Assembly: GCA_036867785.1 (NCBI GenBank)
Contig: CP145410.1
Span: 496,001-560,000, forward strand
Source of the DNA: Plasmodiophora brassicae
Lineage: Eukaryota > Endomyxa: Phytomyxea > Phytomyxea > Plasmodiophorida
Length of the DNA stretch: 64,000 bases
Direction: 5' to 3'
The notes under the pieces were generated by a model. It did no database searches and had not been told where the DNA came from. It saw only the letters and a program-made list of their open reading frames with translations. Numbering within the stretch: position 1 is the first letter of the stretch; every line of letters starts with the position of its first letter. Shown in pieces: positions 44,949 through 56,216 of the stretch. The position numbers and the translations under genes are program-made.

Positions 44949-46694
44949 TTACATGGTGAACGTAAAGCCCTGATGGTGGAAACGGACGTTGGTCGAGTGG
45001 AACCCATGGAAGGGATTGCCGCCATGGCCTTGCGGTTCATTGACGTCTTCGCCGCGATCATATCGAGCTTTCGTCTCAGGGTTGGACAGAGCGTCGTGCG
45101 CTTCCGAAATGTCTCTGTACATTTTCTGTGCGTGCTCGGTTTCTTTCTCAGATTTACCAACGTTCTGTGCTGATGTCAGAAACGCTCCACCAGTGCATAC
45201 GCTAGCAGACCCTGTCAGGGTGGTATTTCGCCGCCAGCTTCCTGAACGCTTTCTTGATCTCGGTGCCGTCGGCGTACTTTCTGATACCGAGGATCTTGTA
45301 GTAGTCCTTCCTCTTGGACTTCTTTAACTCCAATTCGGATCTTTGGCAGGCATCGTGTATCGACTGGTCGTTCGAAAGATGCTGTTTGGCCTGCACAGTG
45401 TGTCATAAATCGCTTGAGAACCATTGGATGCTGAAGGCACTGTACCGCGTTGCATTGCTTGACGGATTCCTCATACCGTTCCAATTGAATGTTGGCATCC
45501 ATTGTTAGCCTCCACGCTTCAGACAATCCTTGGTCTATGTCTAAGCATGAGCGACAAGCAGAAAGTGCATCCTCGAACCGATGCATCTGCCAGAGGATCA
45601 GCGTCATATCAAGAATGCGAAGAGTATTGTACCTTGGAGAACGCCCGACAGAGCTTCAGATGTATGTCCTTTTGTACACCTGGGCGGGGATGGCCCTTAA
45701 TGGACGACGCCAATGATGACTCGACTTCTAACGCCTCTTGGTACGATTCAACCGCAGCTTCCGCATTCCCGTCGGCGAGCTCAGAATCGGCGAACGATAT
45801 CGCCTTTTCGAGTTTCCTAGAAAATCGGGATACGTTAGCAGACGCGACAAACCATACGGGGAAGCCACATGACCAGACCTCAACTGTTTGTGGAAATGCT
45901 TCATCTCCTTATGTTCGGGATCCAACCGCAGCCCTTGCTTGAAATGCTTAAGTGCCATGTCATCCTCACCCAATTCATAAAATGCTTTGCCACGAAGCAG
46001 AAGGCCTCCCTATTGTACCCTCGAATTTCAGCAACCAGCACTGGACTCAAACGTGTACGGTATTATCGTACGATGTTATTCCCATCTGCTTTGAGCAGTG
46101 AACCGGCAGCCACAAGAACCTCTTGATATTGCTTCCGACCATAAAGGCATTGCGCCAGCAAGTACCAGCACTGCGTATCATGGGAAGCCACTTCCGTCAC
46201 TTCATTCAAACCAGGAATTGCCTGCTCGCAGGAGTGCTTTGACAATTCGATCGCTGCGGATCGTGTTTTCGACAGCTTGACCAGATTTCCACCGCGGACG
46301 GCGTCTGACGCGTCCTTCATATCAGGCTTCAATTGCAGCACTTGCTGGTAATCAAGCAGAGACCCCTGACAGCATCGACCCCCGTCAGAGGTTCCCATGC
46401 ACAAACTACCCCCAGCGTAATAACGACGTTACGTTGAAGTCCCCAACACGCGCCTTGTTCTTTGCTCGGTGCAGGAATCCTTCAACAAAGTCCGGGTTGA
46501 GCTTGATCGCCTGATCCAGCTCGCCGATCGCGGCCGGGATGCGCATCTTCGCGACAAGGCCGGCCGCTGCCCGAAAATGGTCCTTGTACGTCATCGCCGG
46601 CGTCGGCGCCGACCTAGCTGAGCAGAGCAGGCCGCTGTCGGACCATAGTGCCATCAGCACTGCCCATGACGTCGCCCAGAGCATCATGGCCATG
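44949..46694 (-). CDS. DNAJC3: DNAJC3/p58IPK-like ER co-chaperone (TPR plus J domain)
   Basis: An ER-lumen HSP40 that binds unfolded protein through TPRs and stimulates BiP. The N-terminus is a signal peptide ([17 protein letters not shown]). TPR-type repeats follow, for example [58 protein letters not shown] and [20 protein letters not shown]. The J domain near the C-terminus reads [17 protein letters not shown] and keeps the HPD tripeptide (AAKYHPDRN) across a 46-bp intron (45165-45210). The end [20 protein letters not shown] and [12 protein letters not shown] matches animal DNAJC3. There are at least five introns, not all placed. It ends in TFTM without an ER-retention signal. Confidence 0.92.
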
Positions 46695-47056
46695 AACCCG
46701 CCGGGGGCCACCCGGCTTTGATGGGTCCGGCAAAAGAAGACGCCGTCGCGGACACTGGTTTTGCCCAGGCCACGGCCCACGGGACGGCCTTCCAAACAGT
46801 CACCATTCCTCACTCCTCAGAGGACGCGCTTGACGTTGTGGTCATTGAACCCCCGATTGGATCAGAAAGTTCGTCGGGGGCACTAGCCACATGCGAAATT
46901 CACAGAGGTTCTCCAGAGACCACATACTGCGAATCGGACAGGGTACGTCTGATGTTTTATGGAAGAGTGTGATGGCAACGGCAGTGCTGTCAGCGGGAAT
47001 GGTCTACGGGCAACATATGGCACGTCAGTAAAACGACAAGGGACAAGATGGTCTAT
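46695..47056. other. gap upstream of DNAJC3
   Basis: A short plus frame (46718-46972) overlaps the DNAJC3 promoter side and matches nothing. A last small exon of the ABI gene may lie here (acceptor near 47007, minus strand). Confidence 0.35.
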
Positions 47057-48010
47057 TCACGAAGGTGTACCTGGCAGCGGTGGCGGGGGCGGCGGGGGCG
47101 GTACAGCGCCCCTGCTCGGAGGAGGCGATACACTTGGCATTCCGATGGGTGGAGGAGGGGGCGGAGGGGTAACATGGTCGAAGGACAATCTTTGAGGTTC
47201 AGGTGGTTGAAACGCAGTCGCCACAGACGCCCGGTTTGTGTACTTTCTGCCTGACGCAGGTGTACGGGCGGCTGACGAGACGGCAGGTGGGGGACCTGGC
47301 ATCGATACTTGAGGTGGTGGGCCTGGGGCGGCAACCGCAGGAGGTTGACCGGGAGCCCCAACCATGGGCGGCTGGCCAGGAGCCGAAACCACAGGTGGTG
47401 GGCCCGGCGGCTGAACCGCCAATCCCGCTGAATCCATAAACGAAGGCTGGCGTAGAGACATCCTTTGCGCCGGTGCCTGGTCGGATGATGTGCTGGTTCC
47501 CGATATGCCGATATCGTCGAGCTGCGTATAGTCAGGGCGCCACCGATCGTGACGCTCCAGCGGGAGCAGTGAATCGTCGGCAATGCGAACGCGAAGCTTG
47601 CCGACCTTCTGGACGGGGCGCTGCTTTGTGGATTGCAGGCGTGGGCTTTGGAGCTGTCTGGCAGAGCGCACCCTGTTCTGCATCAGCTCGACCTGCTGGA
47701 CGAGGTCGTCGAGCGCGCGTTCGTGCAGGTCCAGGAATTCGGTCATTCGCATGGAGCAGTTCAGAACGTGGTCGGCAATGGCCTCGAGCGTCGTACGCGC
47801 ATATCCATGGGCGCTCTCGACGATCCGGGCGCGTTCGTCGCGAGGCGCGCGCTGCTCGAGGCTTCCGGCGTACGAGCTCAGCACGAACTGGCCGACCTGC
47901 GCCGAATACGACTCGTTCTGCAGCAGGTTCGCTAGGTCGGATCGGAACCTATCCGCGAATTCCCGCCCAGCCGCCAGGGCCACGGCCGCGTCCGACTCGG
48001 CGTCCGCCAT
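47057..48010 (-). CDS. Abl-interactor (ABI) subunit of the WAVE/SCAR complex
   Basis: ABI links WAVE/SCAR, NAP1 and SRA1 and so helps switch on Arp2/3 actin nucleation under Rac. The 317-residue protein has the helical N-terminal region that joins the WAVE helical bundle: YARTTLEAIADHVLNCSMRM, FLDLHERALDDLVQQVELMQ. A basic region and the ABI signature DYTQLDDIGISG follow at about residue 160. The second half is proline-rich (repeated PGPPPxV/PGQPPxV and a PPPPPPPPLPG end), a likely profilin or SH3-ligand tract. No SH3 domain is present, as in plant and Dictyostelium ABI. A short extra exon beyond 47057 is possible. Confidence 0.82.
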   Translation of the reverse strand: MADAESDAAVALAAGREFADRFRSDLANLLQNESYSAQVGQFVLSSYAGSLEQRAPRDERARIVESAHGYARTTLEAIADHVLNCSMRMTEFLDLHERALDDLVQQVELMQNRVRSARQLQSPRLQSTKQRPVQKVGKLRVRIADDSLLPLERHDRWRPDYTQLDDIGISGTSTSSDQAPAQRMSLRQPSFMDSAGLAVQPPGPPPVVSAPGQPPMVGAPGQPPAVAAPGPPPQVSMPGPPPAVSSAARTPASGRKYTNRASVATAFQPPEPQRLSFDHVTPPPPPPPIGMPSVSPPPSRGAVPPPPPPPPLPGTPS

Positions 48011-48267
48011 TGGGGCCTTTGCACCTCACAGCGCTGCCCTCGGCTGGCTGAATGTGATGCCGACCTCTCACGGGACGTCGTCTGCTTGGGCTGTTGGCCA
48101 CCCTTGTTTCGTTTCAAACGCGGACTCGGCCGGACACGCTTCCCGAAAATAGAATTGCCCAAGTTGAACCGCTTCCGGATGGTAGAACCCCCGGCAACTG
48201 GGTTGACAGGCAGGATCCTCCGTTCCCACAACGTACACAGGCGTGTGTGTAGAGATTCGGTCGCGAA

Positions 48268-48732
48268 CTACAAGGTAACCATTTCGATTCGTTGAGCGGG
48301 TACCGGGACGCTGTGGAGCTGGATGCCGTTCATGTTGTCGATATGGTGTTCGGGTTCCTGGACGGCGGGCAGCACCTTTGGGGGAGTTGCCTTGGTCTTG
48401 GACCGCCGCATGACGCGGATGTGGATCGTCCCGACGACGAGCAACGCTAGCATCAGCGCAATCTGGACCGGCCAGAGCACCTGCGGGACGAACAGTGATG
48501 CGAACTCGACCAGTGCGGCTAGCAGACTCAGCCAGAAGTACGTCTTGACGAACCGGCTCCCGTCTTTGCAGTTGGACCCGGTGATGACGGCGACGATGAC
48601 AGCGACGGCCAGGATCCGTTCGTCCATTGTTGCTGACCGGCCCGAGTCGTCGCGGGCGAACGTTCGGAGTTCGGACACCCCCGGCGTCCCGCCCGAGCGG
48701 TTCCACTTCCGAACCGCTCTGCTGAAGTTCAT
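48268..48732 (-). CDS. small membrane protein, unknown
   Basis: From ATG 48732 (MNFSRAVRKWNRSGG) the protein has 154 residues. Three hydrophobic segments: DERILAVAVIVAVITG, VKTYFWLSLLAALVEFASLF and VLWPVQIALMLALLVVGTIH. They are followed by a basic cytosolic-type tail (RVMRRSKTKATPPK). No family is recognised. The frame remains open upstream to 48834. Confidence 0.55.
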   Translation of the reverse strand: MNFSRAVRKWNRSGGTPGVSELRTFARDDSGRSATMDERILAVAVIVAVITGSNCKDGSRFVKTYFWLSLLAALVEFASLFVPQVLWPVQIALMLALLVVGTIHIRVMRRSKTKATPPKVLPAVQEPEHHIDNMNGIQLHSVPVPAQRIEMVTL

Positions 48733-49017
48733 CAGTACAGGCTTCGCTGGTGCTCGCAACGAACTCGGGTCGTACGTCGCCTCGGTACAGGAACTCGTGT
48801 AGGGCGTAGCACGCCATCGTTCCATTCGGCACACCTGCCCATTGTCAAGGCATCGTTGTGCGCAGTACAGGTTGACGACACAGGGACTGCCGTCGCCGTA
48901 GTCAACAACGACAGCGACGGGGGGCGCACGAAGCGCAAACTACTGAGCGACATCGCCCATCTGCTGCGGATTGCGGGCGGCGCAGTCGCGGCATGACCGA
49001 TTATTGACGTCTCGTCC

Positions 49018-50111
49018 ATGGATCCTCCGTCGTCGCGGACCGTCGTGGATGGCATCGCCGTTGACGAATACGCTGTCGCCCCGTCGCCGCTCCGCCAGTC
49101 AGCGTCCGGATCGTCGTCCTCGCTGCTGCCGCAGTTGCGGCCCGCTGATCTGCCGATGACGAAAGGGCGGCCGCCGCTGATCCAATGCGACACCTGCCTG
49201 AAGTGGCGCGTCGTCGATGGGCCCGTTGAGGGCCTGCCCTCCACCTGGTCCTGCGGCGACTGCGCTGTCGGCGAAGACGACTGGGCGATCAAGGCGTCCG
49301 CCATCGTCGGGTTCGATCGACTCGACCCGATTCCATCCAAGCCTCTTGTCGTCCACATTAACCGAGCCAGCGGTACGGCCGCCAGGCGCTCCCCGAATGA
49401 TGCATGGACTGACTGCAGGGGCAATCATCAGGTACTGTCGTGGGTTCATCGGCACGGGGAGGCCGGCCTGCGGGCGCGACGGAATCGGGATGGCAGGTTC
49501 CAGAGGCGTTTCTCGGCACCGCTGAACGGCAGGCCTGGTACGAGCAGCTGGAACGCGCGTTCAACGACAAAGGCAAACTGCCCAGGTCGTTTCCGCGTTG
49601 CGGCAATGCCGATGGTAATGGCATTGCTCTGCTGGTTCGTTGTCCAGTACTGATGTCTGGTCCAGTGGATCTATACGGGCTGAACGAGGAAGTGGAGAAG
49701 CTCGGCGGCGTGCAGAAGGTGACTGCTGACAAACTGTGGGGGAGTGTCGCGAAAGCTTTGGGCATGGATGTCCCACCTTACAAACTTCGATCCTTGTTTG
49801 AACGGGTTCTTGGGGTCCTGCACGAAGATGCCATCGAAGCGCAACGGCAACAGGCGAATGGGGAACGGCTAGCTAGGAAAAGACCAAGAACGGAGGCGCC
49901 GGTCACCCTAGAACGATTGCAAGATCTGGTCATGGACATTAACGATCGTTTGTCGGCTGTGGAAGCGTTTATGGCTCGGGTCGACGTCCTCAACGACCTG
50001 CGCGCACGCATCGAGTCGTTGTCAAGGACGATTCACGACCAGACAGCTGTCATGAACGAGCTCGTGCCGGAGCTCGAGGACGCGCCGCTCGCATCGCTTC
50101 AGTTTTCCTAA
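49018..50111 (+). CDS. CW zinc finger plus ARID DNA-binding domain protein
   Basis: Three exons, 49018-49372, 49432-49596, 49648-50111 (introns 59 and 51 bp), give 327 residues in a clean frame. The CW domain at about residues 55-82 reads IQCDTCLKWRVVDGPVEGLP then STWSCGDC, with the four cysteines and the two tryptophans that read methylated histone H3 lysine 4. The ARID follows: WYEQLERAFNDKGKLPRSFP, VDLYGLNEEVEKLGGVQKV and KLWGSVAKALGM. The C-terminus is a coiled coil (LQDLVMDINDRLSAVEAFMA). It is probably a chromatin adaptor. I do not know this exact domain pairing as a standard animal or yeast architecture. Confidence 0.85.
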
Positions 50112-50168
50112 CAAAGAGATCGCATGGGCGGCTCAAATCACTAAACCTATTGCCAGCCAGATCAGGGG

Positions 50169-50663
50169 TCATTTAATGTATATGTCGGCCTTGGCCAGCT
50201 GTAGGGCAAGTTCCCCATTGGAATATGCTTCCAGCAGATCCGACGACCCGCCAATGCTCTGCCCAGCGATGAAGATATTGGGGACCGTCGATTGTGTTGT
50301 CATCTCGAACAGCGTGTCCTGGATCTCGTTCCCGTTCGCGTGCTGGTTCAGCTCAACCGCCGTATAAGGGATATTCAGCTGCCCAAGCATAGACTTCGCA
50401 CGTGCACAATACCTGTGTGGCTCTCGTTGAAACAACCAGGAGAAAGTTCTACATTGCCAGCTCGCTTACCCGCACGTCGTCTTGCTGAAAACAACCACTT
50501 TGTTACGCGAGATCGTATCCTCGATGAACGCGCGAGCAGGGGGCGCGGCTAACGCACACCTCGATTAGAAAGGGCATGCGGGTCTGCGTTCTTCGAACGA
50601 TCATATGTGCCCACCATCGGCGGAGAACGGGCGACGGCCACCCCAGAGCAGGACCCGCAGCAT
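50169..50663 (-). CDS. glutaredoxin, dithiol CGYC type
   Basis: Three exons, 50663-50615, 50548-50470, 50412-50169 (introns 66 and 57 bp), give 123 residues. The N-terminus MLRVLLWGGRRPFSAD looks like a mitochondrial presequence. The core reads FIEDTISRNKVVVFSKTTC with the active site TTCGYCARAK created across the second intron. The glutathione-binding loop STVPNIFIAGQSIGG has the cis-proline motif TVP, followed by GGSSDLLE. It reduces mixed disulfides with glutathione. CGYC sites in some families also hold 2Fe-2S clusters; not decidable here. Confidence 0.92.
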
Positions 50664-50758
50664 GATCCCGGCCCTGAGCAACACGCGCGGCGTCCGCACC
50701 GGCGACACGACTGACGCAAACCGCAAGCCGCTGCGGAACGGGAGATGGCAACATTGGT

Positions 50759-51079
50759 TTATCGCAACAAGTCATTAGACGGTCCATCGTGCCTGTCGAA
50801 GTCGTTGTTATCCGTGGACTTCCTCGCTGTTGCGAATGATAAATCAGGCGACGAACGGAATTGCATAAGGAACGCGACGAATACAGCTGCGATGAGGATT
50901 GCGAGGAGCGTCGGGTTCGACATATCTGAGGACGTGGCCCTCGCTGGAAAGAGTGACGCCGACGACGCATGCGATACGCCGTTGACAACGAGGTCGTGCG
51001 ACTCTACGTTGCCAACGATTTGCTCGCTGCGGAGGGCGCTCGCAACCATACCCAGGATGCAACTGCAGAACTGATCCAT
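50759..51079 (-). CDS. hypothetical single-pass membrane protein
   Basis: 106 residues, with one hydrophobic helix (NPTLLAILIAAVFVAFLMQF) and a charged tail. It may really start at the inner MSNPTLLA. No similarity is recognised; it is small enough to be a chance ORF. Confidence 0.35.
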   Translation of the reverse strand: MDQFCSCILGMVASALRSEQIVGNVESHDLVVNGVSHASSASLFPARATSSDMSNPTLLAILIAAVFVAFLMQFRSSPDLSFATARKSTDNNDFDRHDGPSNDLLR

Positions 51080-51330
51080 TACGACAGTGATGATTGTCCT
51101 ACAGGGCTGGACTAGGTAGCGGGCAAGCGCGCACAGTCGGGGCGTGAATCACGCCGTTAGGAGGGAGAATCGGTCAGTGAGTCAACAAGTGCGCGTGGTT
51201 CCAGACACTACTTAGGTCTAGCAGGGTCCCCCGTGCCGATACCGGTGCCCAGAGTTTCGAGAAGATTCGCGGCGCTTGCATGCGACGAATCTGATCGCGA
51301 TCGTACCTGTCCATAGAGGCAGCGGATCAA

Positions 51331-51903
51331 ATGACATCGCGGGATGTAACTGTGGACCTGGAGCGGATTGTTGCCAGCCTGCGCGCAGAGCAATGGGCGC
51401 TGCGCGAAATGACAGAGAATGCAACACCGTTCGAACTCAGCTACTTGATTCGCCATCACTGGCGACCAAGGTCGGCACCAGCCTATGCGGTTGAAGGGAC
51501 CCTATTACAGCAGGGAGAGAGGCTCAAGCGGATCGTCGACAAAGACGGTCCTCGTTGGCAAGCGCCCGTCCAGGTGCCGCCTTTGCGGGTCCAGGGAGTG
51601 GCAATCGGCATCTATCCTGATGGGTCTTCACGACGGCCGAAGAGGTCTCCTCAGTGCGATGCATCAGATGTGGACTTGGTAAAGAAGAAGCGAGGTTTGA
51701 TCGACGTGGATGCTGCCCTGTTCAACTTGTACAACCTGAGACGAATTCAAAGCGAGTGTAAAGCAATAGAACAGCAGCGGACCGCGCCGCTGAACGTGGC
51801 TGCGACCAGCGTGACGGAAGCGGCCCTCCGTCTGCTACGAAAGCAACAGGCGTTGATCGAGAAGGCATTGTCCCGACGGCAACAACACAAGGACTCGGCA
51901 TAA
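51331..51903 (+). CDS. hypothetical helical protein
   Basis: A complete, intron-less frame of 190 residues: MTSRDVTVDLERIVASLRAE at the start and a C-terminal basic helix (LRLLRKQQALIEKALSRRQQ). It is mostly helical and charged, with a proline-containing middle. No domain is recognised. Convergent with the proteasome gene, 36 bp apart. Confidence 0.5.
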   Translation: MTSRDVTVDLERIVASLRAEQWALREMTENATPFELSYLIRHHWRPRSAPAYAVEGTLLQQGERLKRIVDKDGPRWQAPVQVPPLRVQGVAIGIYPDGSSRRPKRSPQCDASDVDLVKKKRGLIDVDAALFNLYNLRRIQSECKAIEQQRTAPLNVAATSVTEAALRLLRKQQALIEKALSRRQQHKDSA

Positions 51904-51939
51904 AGACGGTGTATTTCAGGTACCAATGAGCGTGTCGCG

Positions 51940-53755
51940 TCAGCTTGAGTGGTGTGGAGATAGCCGCCGCGCTTTCTCGTATAGACGATCCGTGACCACG
52001 TTGAGCTCCTTGATCGTTTGGATGGCAGATTCATAGGCCTTGTCAACCACTGCAGAATCATACACGATCACGTTGCCGGCGCCTTGATCTAGGATGCCAT
52101 TAAACGACCCGTCGAGGATCATCTCGCTTAACTTAGCTGCACACCAAGAATCAGTCCCTTTTCACAGCATGGCCGAAACGCAGCATACCTTGAACGCGCT
52201 CGATCGGGAGGTCGATAAGCTTTGCAACGTGGGCAATTTGAACGACAGAAAACGGGTCAAGAATGCGGATCAAATTCTGGACATTGCGTAAACTCGCGTT
52301 TGAGAGACAGGCACACCATTTGCGGCTAACCTGTTCCAACAATTTCTCGTACAGTCCGTTGATATGCGACGCAATGATGGAGTCACCAGTTAGCTGAGGA
52401 GCATACTTGGTCAACATTTCCTGGAACATCTTCAAGGATCGCTTCTTGTGGGCCTCTGCGACTGATCGAAGCGCCTCAATTTCGACCCCGGCATACTTCA
52501 CACCGGATTTGCCGTGAATGATCGAGTACCTATTCAGCGAGTCATGATGCGAATACATTAACCAAAGTGTTGCAATACGCACACGTCGCCGGTCTCGCCA
52601 GTCATGATCTTCGACAGAAGCATGTACTTGAGGATGATAACCGCATTCTTTGGGTCGTTGACAGTGTTATATGATTCGAAGGCCTCGTAGAAGTATGAAA
52701 ACCTGGTACTATGTCAGAGCGAGTACGACACTCGACTCGATTGAGTTACGCCGTCTTGAAGTCGCTTTCCTCTGAGCAGATGATACCGGCTTGCCGGTCA
52801 ATCTCCGCCTATCCATGACGGTTAGGCACAATTGTTATGACTTTCACCATACATTCAAGCTGACCTGTAAAACTGGAGGACAATAAATGGCATTCGATGC
52901 CGCTCGGGCAGACGTTAAAGCAGCTTTCGCCTTCGGAATATTCTCAAGAGCGTGGTGGATACGGCTTTCGACGAGCAGAATCTCGACAAGCAGTAGCTTG
53001 TCGTCAAGTTTCTTAACCTGCGACGCGCATGAGGTTAGCCACCAACGGGGCGTTCCGAATGAAGACTCCGTTCTCACTTCGACAACTAGCGAATCGATTA
53101 TCGCTAGGGCCTCCTTGTATTTTCGAAGAGCCAACAGGTACGACGCGTATCGTGACTCTAAACGCTGACGCAGCATCGTACGTTTTTCAGCCTTGCACCA
53201 TTCAATTGCCTCAACACATATCTGGGTCGGGTGTGTCAGAAATTCTATCGCACGCCCAAAACATTGGTGTGCTTCGTACGTCGGCTTGAAGGGCGGTACA
53301 TTCCGGGATCTCCCCAATGGAGTCGATAATCTTCCTCACTGAGAGCAGGATTAATGACAGCATTTACTCAAAACCCAAACACGCCTTACCGATCTTTGCG
53401 GTCTTGGCTTTCGTGGTCGAATCGAAGAAGTTTCGAAGCTGTTTGATGAGCTGCCGCAATTCATCCGCCTTTCGCAATGCAACGAGGCATTCACAGAGTC
53501 GGTAGATAGACAACTCCCTTACTTTGACATCGTCATTCAGCTCGCCTTCTACAAACGAAACGCCATTAAGCGCTGGCATCCGCCCATCACCACCGCGTTC
53601 GCCCCACCTGCAAATATGATCGTCCGGAACTTGGCAGCCGCTGCCTTCGGGTCGGCCTTCATCTGCGCGATGCCATCTGCGTACGTGAGATGCTCGACGG
53701 ATTCCTCCTCCATGGCATCGTCGCCCGCGGCCGGGCGGTTCTTGTCGACGGCCAT
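51940..53755 (-). CDS. PSMD11: 26S proteasome regulatory subunit Rpn6 (PSMD11)
   Basis: A lid subunit that clamps the 19S regulator to the 20S core. The start at 53755 is [21 protein letters not shown]-like helices follow in several exons ([60 protein letters not shown]). The PCI domain includes YEKLLEQ, then [27 protein letters not shown]. The C-terminus [20 protein letters not shown] ... [19 protein letters not shown] is close to human PSMD11. At least five short introns are present; not all junctions are placed. Confidence 0.93.
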
Positions 53756-54203
53756 TACACACAGCGATAGTCCCGCCCAAAAACTGATGTCGCCGGGTTG
53801 GCCAACGCACCTCGAACTTTTCCGCAGGTCACGGTACCGTACACATTGCCCAGCCAGGGCGTGTACCGTGCACAGATAGAATGGTGATTCAATGCCCGGA
53901 AGCCAGTGGCGGTTTGACTGTAGTAGTGAGTCATCGTCGATATTATTGGGGCAGACAGGCAGGGTTGCAGGTGGGCATCAGCGTTGTGACGTCGGGACAG
54001 GTCTGTCCCATTCGCCAAATGCTTCGTCGATGAGCGTGTTGCAGGAATTCCGACGTTGGGCGTGCTGTATAGCATGTTTCACGATCTGTATCAAGATATG
54101 CTGTTGCTGCTGTTGGTGCGACGATAACGACGACGGCAAAGGCACCAGGGCGGACGCGTACAACCACTAAAACAGACGTCTAGTTTGTACATTACCCCAA
54201 CGT
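53756..54203. other. gap between Rpn6 and COX17
   Basis: Short minus frames around 53945-54167 contain a hydrophobic stretch or a QQQQQ run, depending on frame, with no family match. Promoter of Rpn6 expected at the low end. Confidence 0.35.
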
Positions 54204-54416
54204 CTAGACATTAAACCCCTCCTTGCGCAGGCACGCCAGATGCGTCCGGATCACCTCCTGGCACGCGTCTTCGCCGTTCTCCAGCACGCACCGATCCCGC
54301 GCCTCCCTGGTCTCCGGGCACGCACAGCATATCCTCTTGCCGGCCGCGTTCGTCGTTGGACAGGGCGTCTTGCTCGACTCTGGCGCCGCCGTCGCGCCTG
54401 GCGCCTCCGTCGTCAT
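54204..54416 (-). CDS. COX17: COX17 copper chaperone
   Basis: A 70-residue mitochondrial intermembrane-space protein that hands Cu(I) to SCO1 and COX11 for cytochrome c oxidase. From ATG 54416 (MTTEAPGATAAPESS) it carries the copper motif KRICCACPETREARDRC and twin CX9C pairs, the second being CQEVIRTHLAC. It ends KEGFNV. The frame is open ten codons further upstream. The Mediator gene starts 198 bp away on the other strand. Confidence 0.93.
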   Translation of the reverse strand: MTTEAPGATAAPESSKTPCPTTNAAGKRICCACPETREARDRCVLENGEDACQEVIRTHLACLRKEGFNV

Positions 54417-54613
54417 TGCAGTTTCAGTTTGCCCCGCGCAGTGCAATCGTCACTGGTCACCAACGGCGGGTCCCCCGAGCGAAAACCCCGACAGGAAGAA
54501 CCGGCGCTCTGCCGCTCAAGTGCGGTAACGCGATTGCGAATCCCCGGTCCGGGGCACTGGGCGGGACCGCTGTCTGGGGCGGTCGACTGTAGTTGGCCAG
54601 TGCTGCCACCATC
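54417..54613. promoter_or_regulatory. divergent promoter region, COX17 / MED21
   Basis: 197 bp between divergent start codons serve both genes. No motif was recognised. Confidence 0.45.
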
Positions 54614-55098
54614 ATGGACCTCATTTCGCAGATCCAGAGCTTCGTGCGCACGCTGGCCTCGTCGCTGGCCCACACGGTCGAGTATTTCCAGGCGCAGTCG
54701 CCGAGCGTGCCGGCCGACTACCGCGAGTTCGACACCGACGCGCTGCGGGACCGTGCGGATAACTTGTTCAAACTGTTTGCTGACAGTAGGCTGTCTGCGT
54801 GCTATCGATGTCCCGGCGTGATCTGACGTTCGTGGTTCTCCTCGTACAGCCGATACGCTGATGGCATCGTTGCCTGCAGAGTTCCCGTCCGAAGACGAGC
54901 AAATCCGACTCATTGCAGAGCTTAGTGAGGAGAACGATAAGCTTGGTGTCGAGCTAGAGCAGGCCTTAGCGTCGTCTGGTGAGAATGGCACGCTACTGGA
55001 TATCGTGACAATAACACGTATCGATAGAGACGTGGCGCCAACGACTGTCGACAGTTCTGGAAGACGTGGCCGAGCAACAATTCAAGACATATACATAA
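54614..55098 (+). CDS. MED21: Mediator subunit 21 (MED21/Srb7)
   Basis: Three exons, 54614-54785, 54850-54978, 55055-55098 (introns 64 and 76 bp), give 114 residues. MED21 heterodimerises with MED7 in the Mediator middle module as a long four-helix hinge. The start MDLISQIQSFVRTLASSLAH and the later YREFDTDALRDRADNLFKLF parallel the family N-terminus. LMASLPAEFPSEDEQIRLIA then LSEENDKLGVELEQALASSV matches the IDSLPSEEST...LEEEN block. The protein is shorter at the C-terminus than human MED21. Confidence 0.82.
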
Positions 55099-55164
55099 CG
55101 GCTGTAGCAACTGCGTTTCGACATCCCTGAAAGCGTTTATATCTCGTTATGGGTTTCGGCGTTA

Positions 55165-56216
55165 TTACCGACAACTCGAGGTGGCTAGTAGGCTTGCCTT
55201 GCGCTTCCTCATCGCTGTCAGTGCCAGGAGACGGAACGCTGACAAGAACGTGGCAAGGGGACCTGTCGTCCAGGTCCGCCAGCTCTTTAGGGCGGCCGTG
55301 CTGAATGGCGCCAAATGGAATGCGCGATTGATGAGCGTTTCCAAAGCCGAGGGCCGGCCTGGCTGCTGCGCTATGTTCCTCTGCATCCATATCGCCAAGT
55401 CGGCGAGCGTCAGGTCGCCATCGGCAACTGCGACTTGGACGAACGTTGAGCATATCACATAGGTAAGTACACATTCAGGAGCGATGCCCAAGGTGACCAA
55501 CGTGCTGACGTCCGCTATGGGATCCAGGGCTGCCACGTATGCTCGAGTGTCCTTGCTGAACGGGATCCTCGCCTGTCGCCAGCTCGACCAGCAGAAGAAG
55601 GCGTCGCTGAGTTGTGCCCAGCTCGGCATCGAGAACCCATGGTCGATCGGCGCCAGGCTGACTTTGAGCTTCGATGCGCCCGGTGGTCGCCGTTCAACAA
55701 GAAGGTTGCCCTCGTGACGATCGAGGTTGAAGATGCGACAGTCCAGCAGCCCGATGCTGTGCACTTGCTCGACGTCGAACACTGTCGATCCACAGTCCTC
55801 CGCCGTGCAATCGTACCGAACGTATTCGCTTAGGGCGCCAAGCTCCCTGACCTGCCCGCTCCCGTTCGTCACTTGCATGACGCCGACGACAAGGTCGACC
55901 CGAGGCACGCCAGCCCGACGACAGTGGTCCACGAGGTATGCCGCACGCTCCTTGAGCACCGCATCTGGATCCACATGAATACTCTAGTGACGACGACGAC
56001 TATGGGCTTACCGCCGACGACGATGCCGTGCTTCACAGCGGATGGCTGCCCGATTTCCGTTCGCTGCTGAACGCCTTCCTCCGATGCCGGTTTGAAGATG
56101 TATTCAGTGGGCGCGCTTTCCGGCGTCGATTTCAGGTTCGCAAGATAGACGCCAGATAGCCCTTCGCGCCCATTGGATAGGCGTCGGGCTCGCAGCTCGA
56201 CGACCGGCGTCGTCAT
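55165..56216 (-). CDS. PI4K gamma-like / PI3-PI4-kinase-fold protein
   Basis: Two exons, 56216-56012 and 55964-55165, separated by a 47-bp intron. The fold is that of type II/gamma phosphatidylinositol 4-kinases: a glycine-rich start (GLSGVYLANL), the lysine strand EYIFKPASEEG, helix DAVLKERAAYLVDHCRRAGV, catalytic loop RIFNLDRHEGNLLV (DRHxxN) and metal-binding LAPIDHGFSMP (DHG in place of DFG). The C-terminal helical part holds PSALETLINRAFHLAPFS. Plant gamma members act either on phosphoinositides or as protein kinases, so the substrate is open. No ubiquitin-like domain precedes it. Confidence 0.85.

Noticed and set aside
46718-46972. Plus-strand 84-residue ORF
   Set aside because: No similarity, low complexity, and it lies in the promoter region of DNAJC3.
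53945-54167. Minus-strand ORF with a hydrophobic start resembling a secretion signal
   Set aside because: No ATG context or continuation supports a gene and two frames compete; a secreted-effector call would be guesswork.
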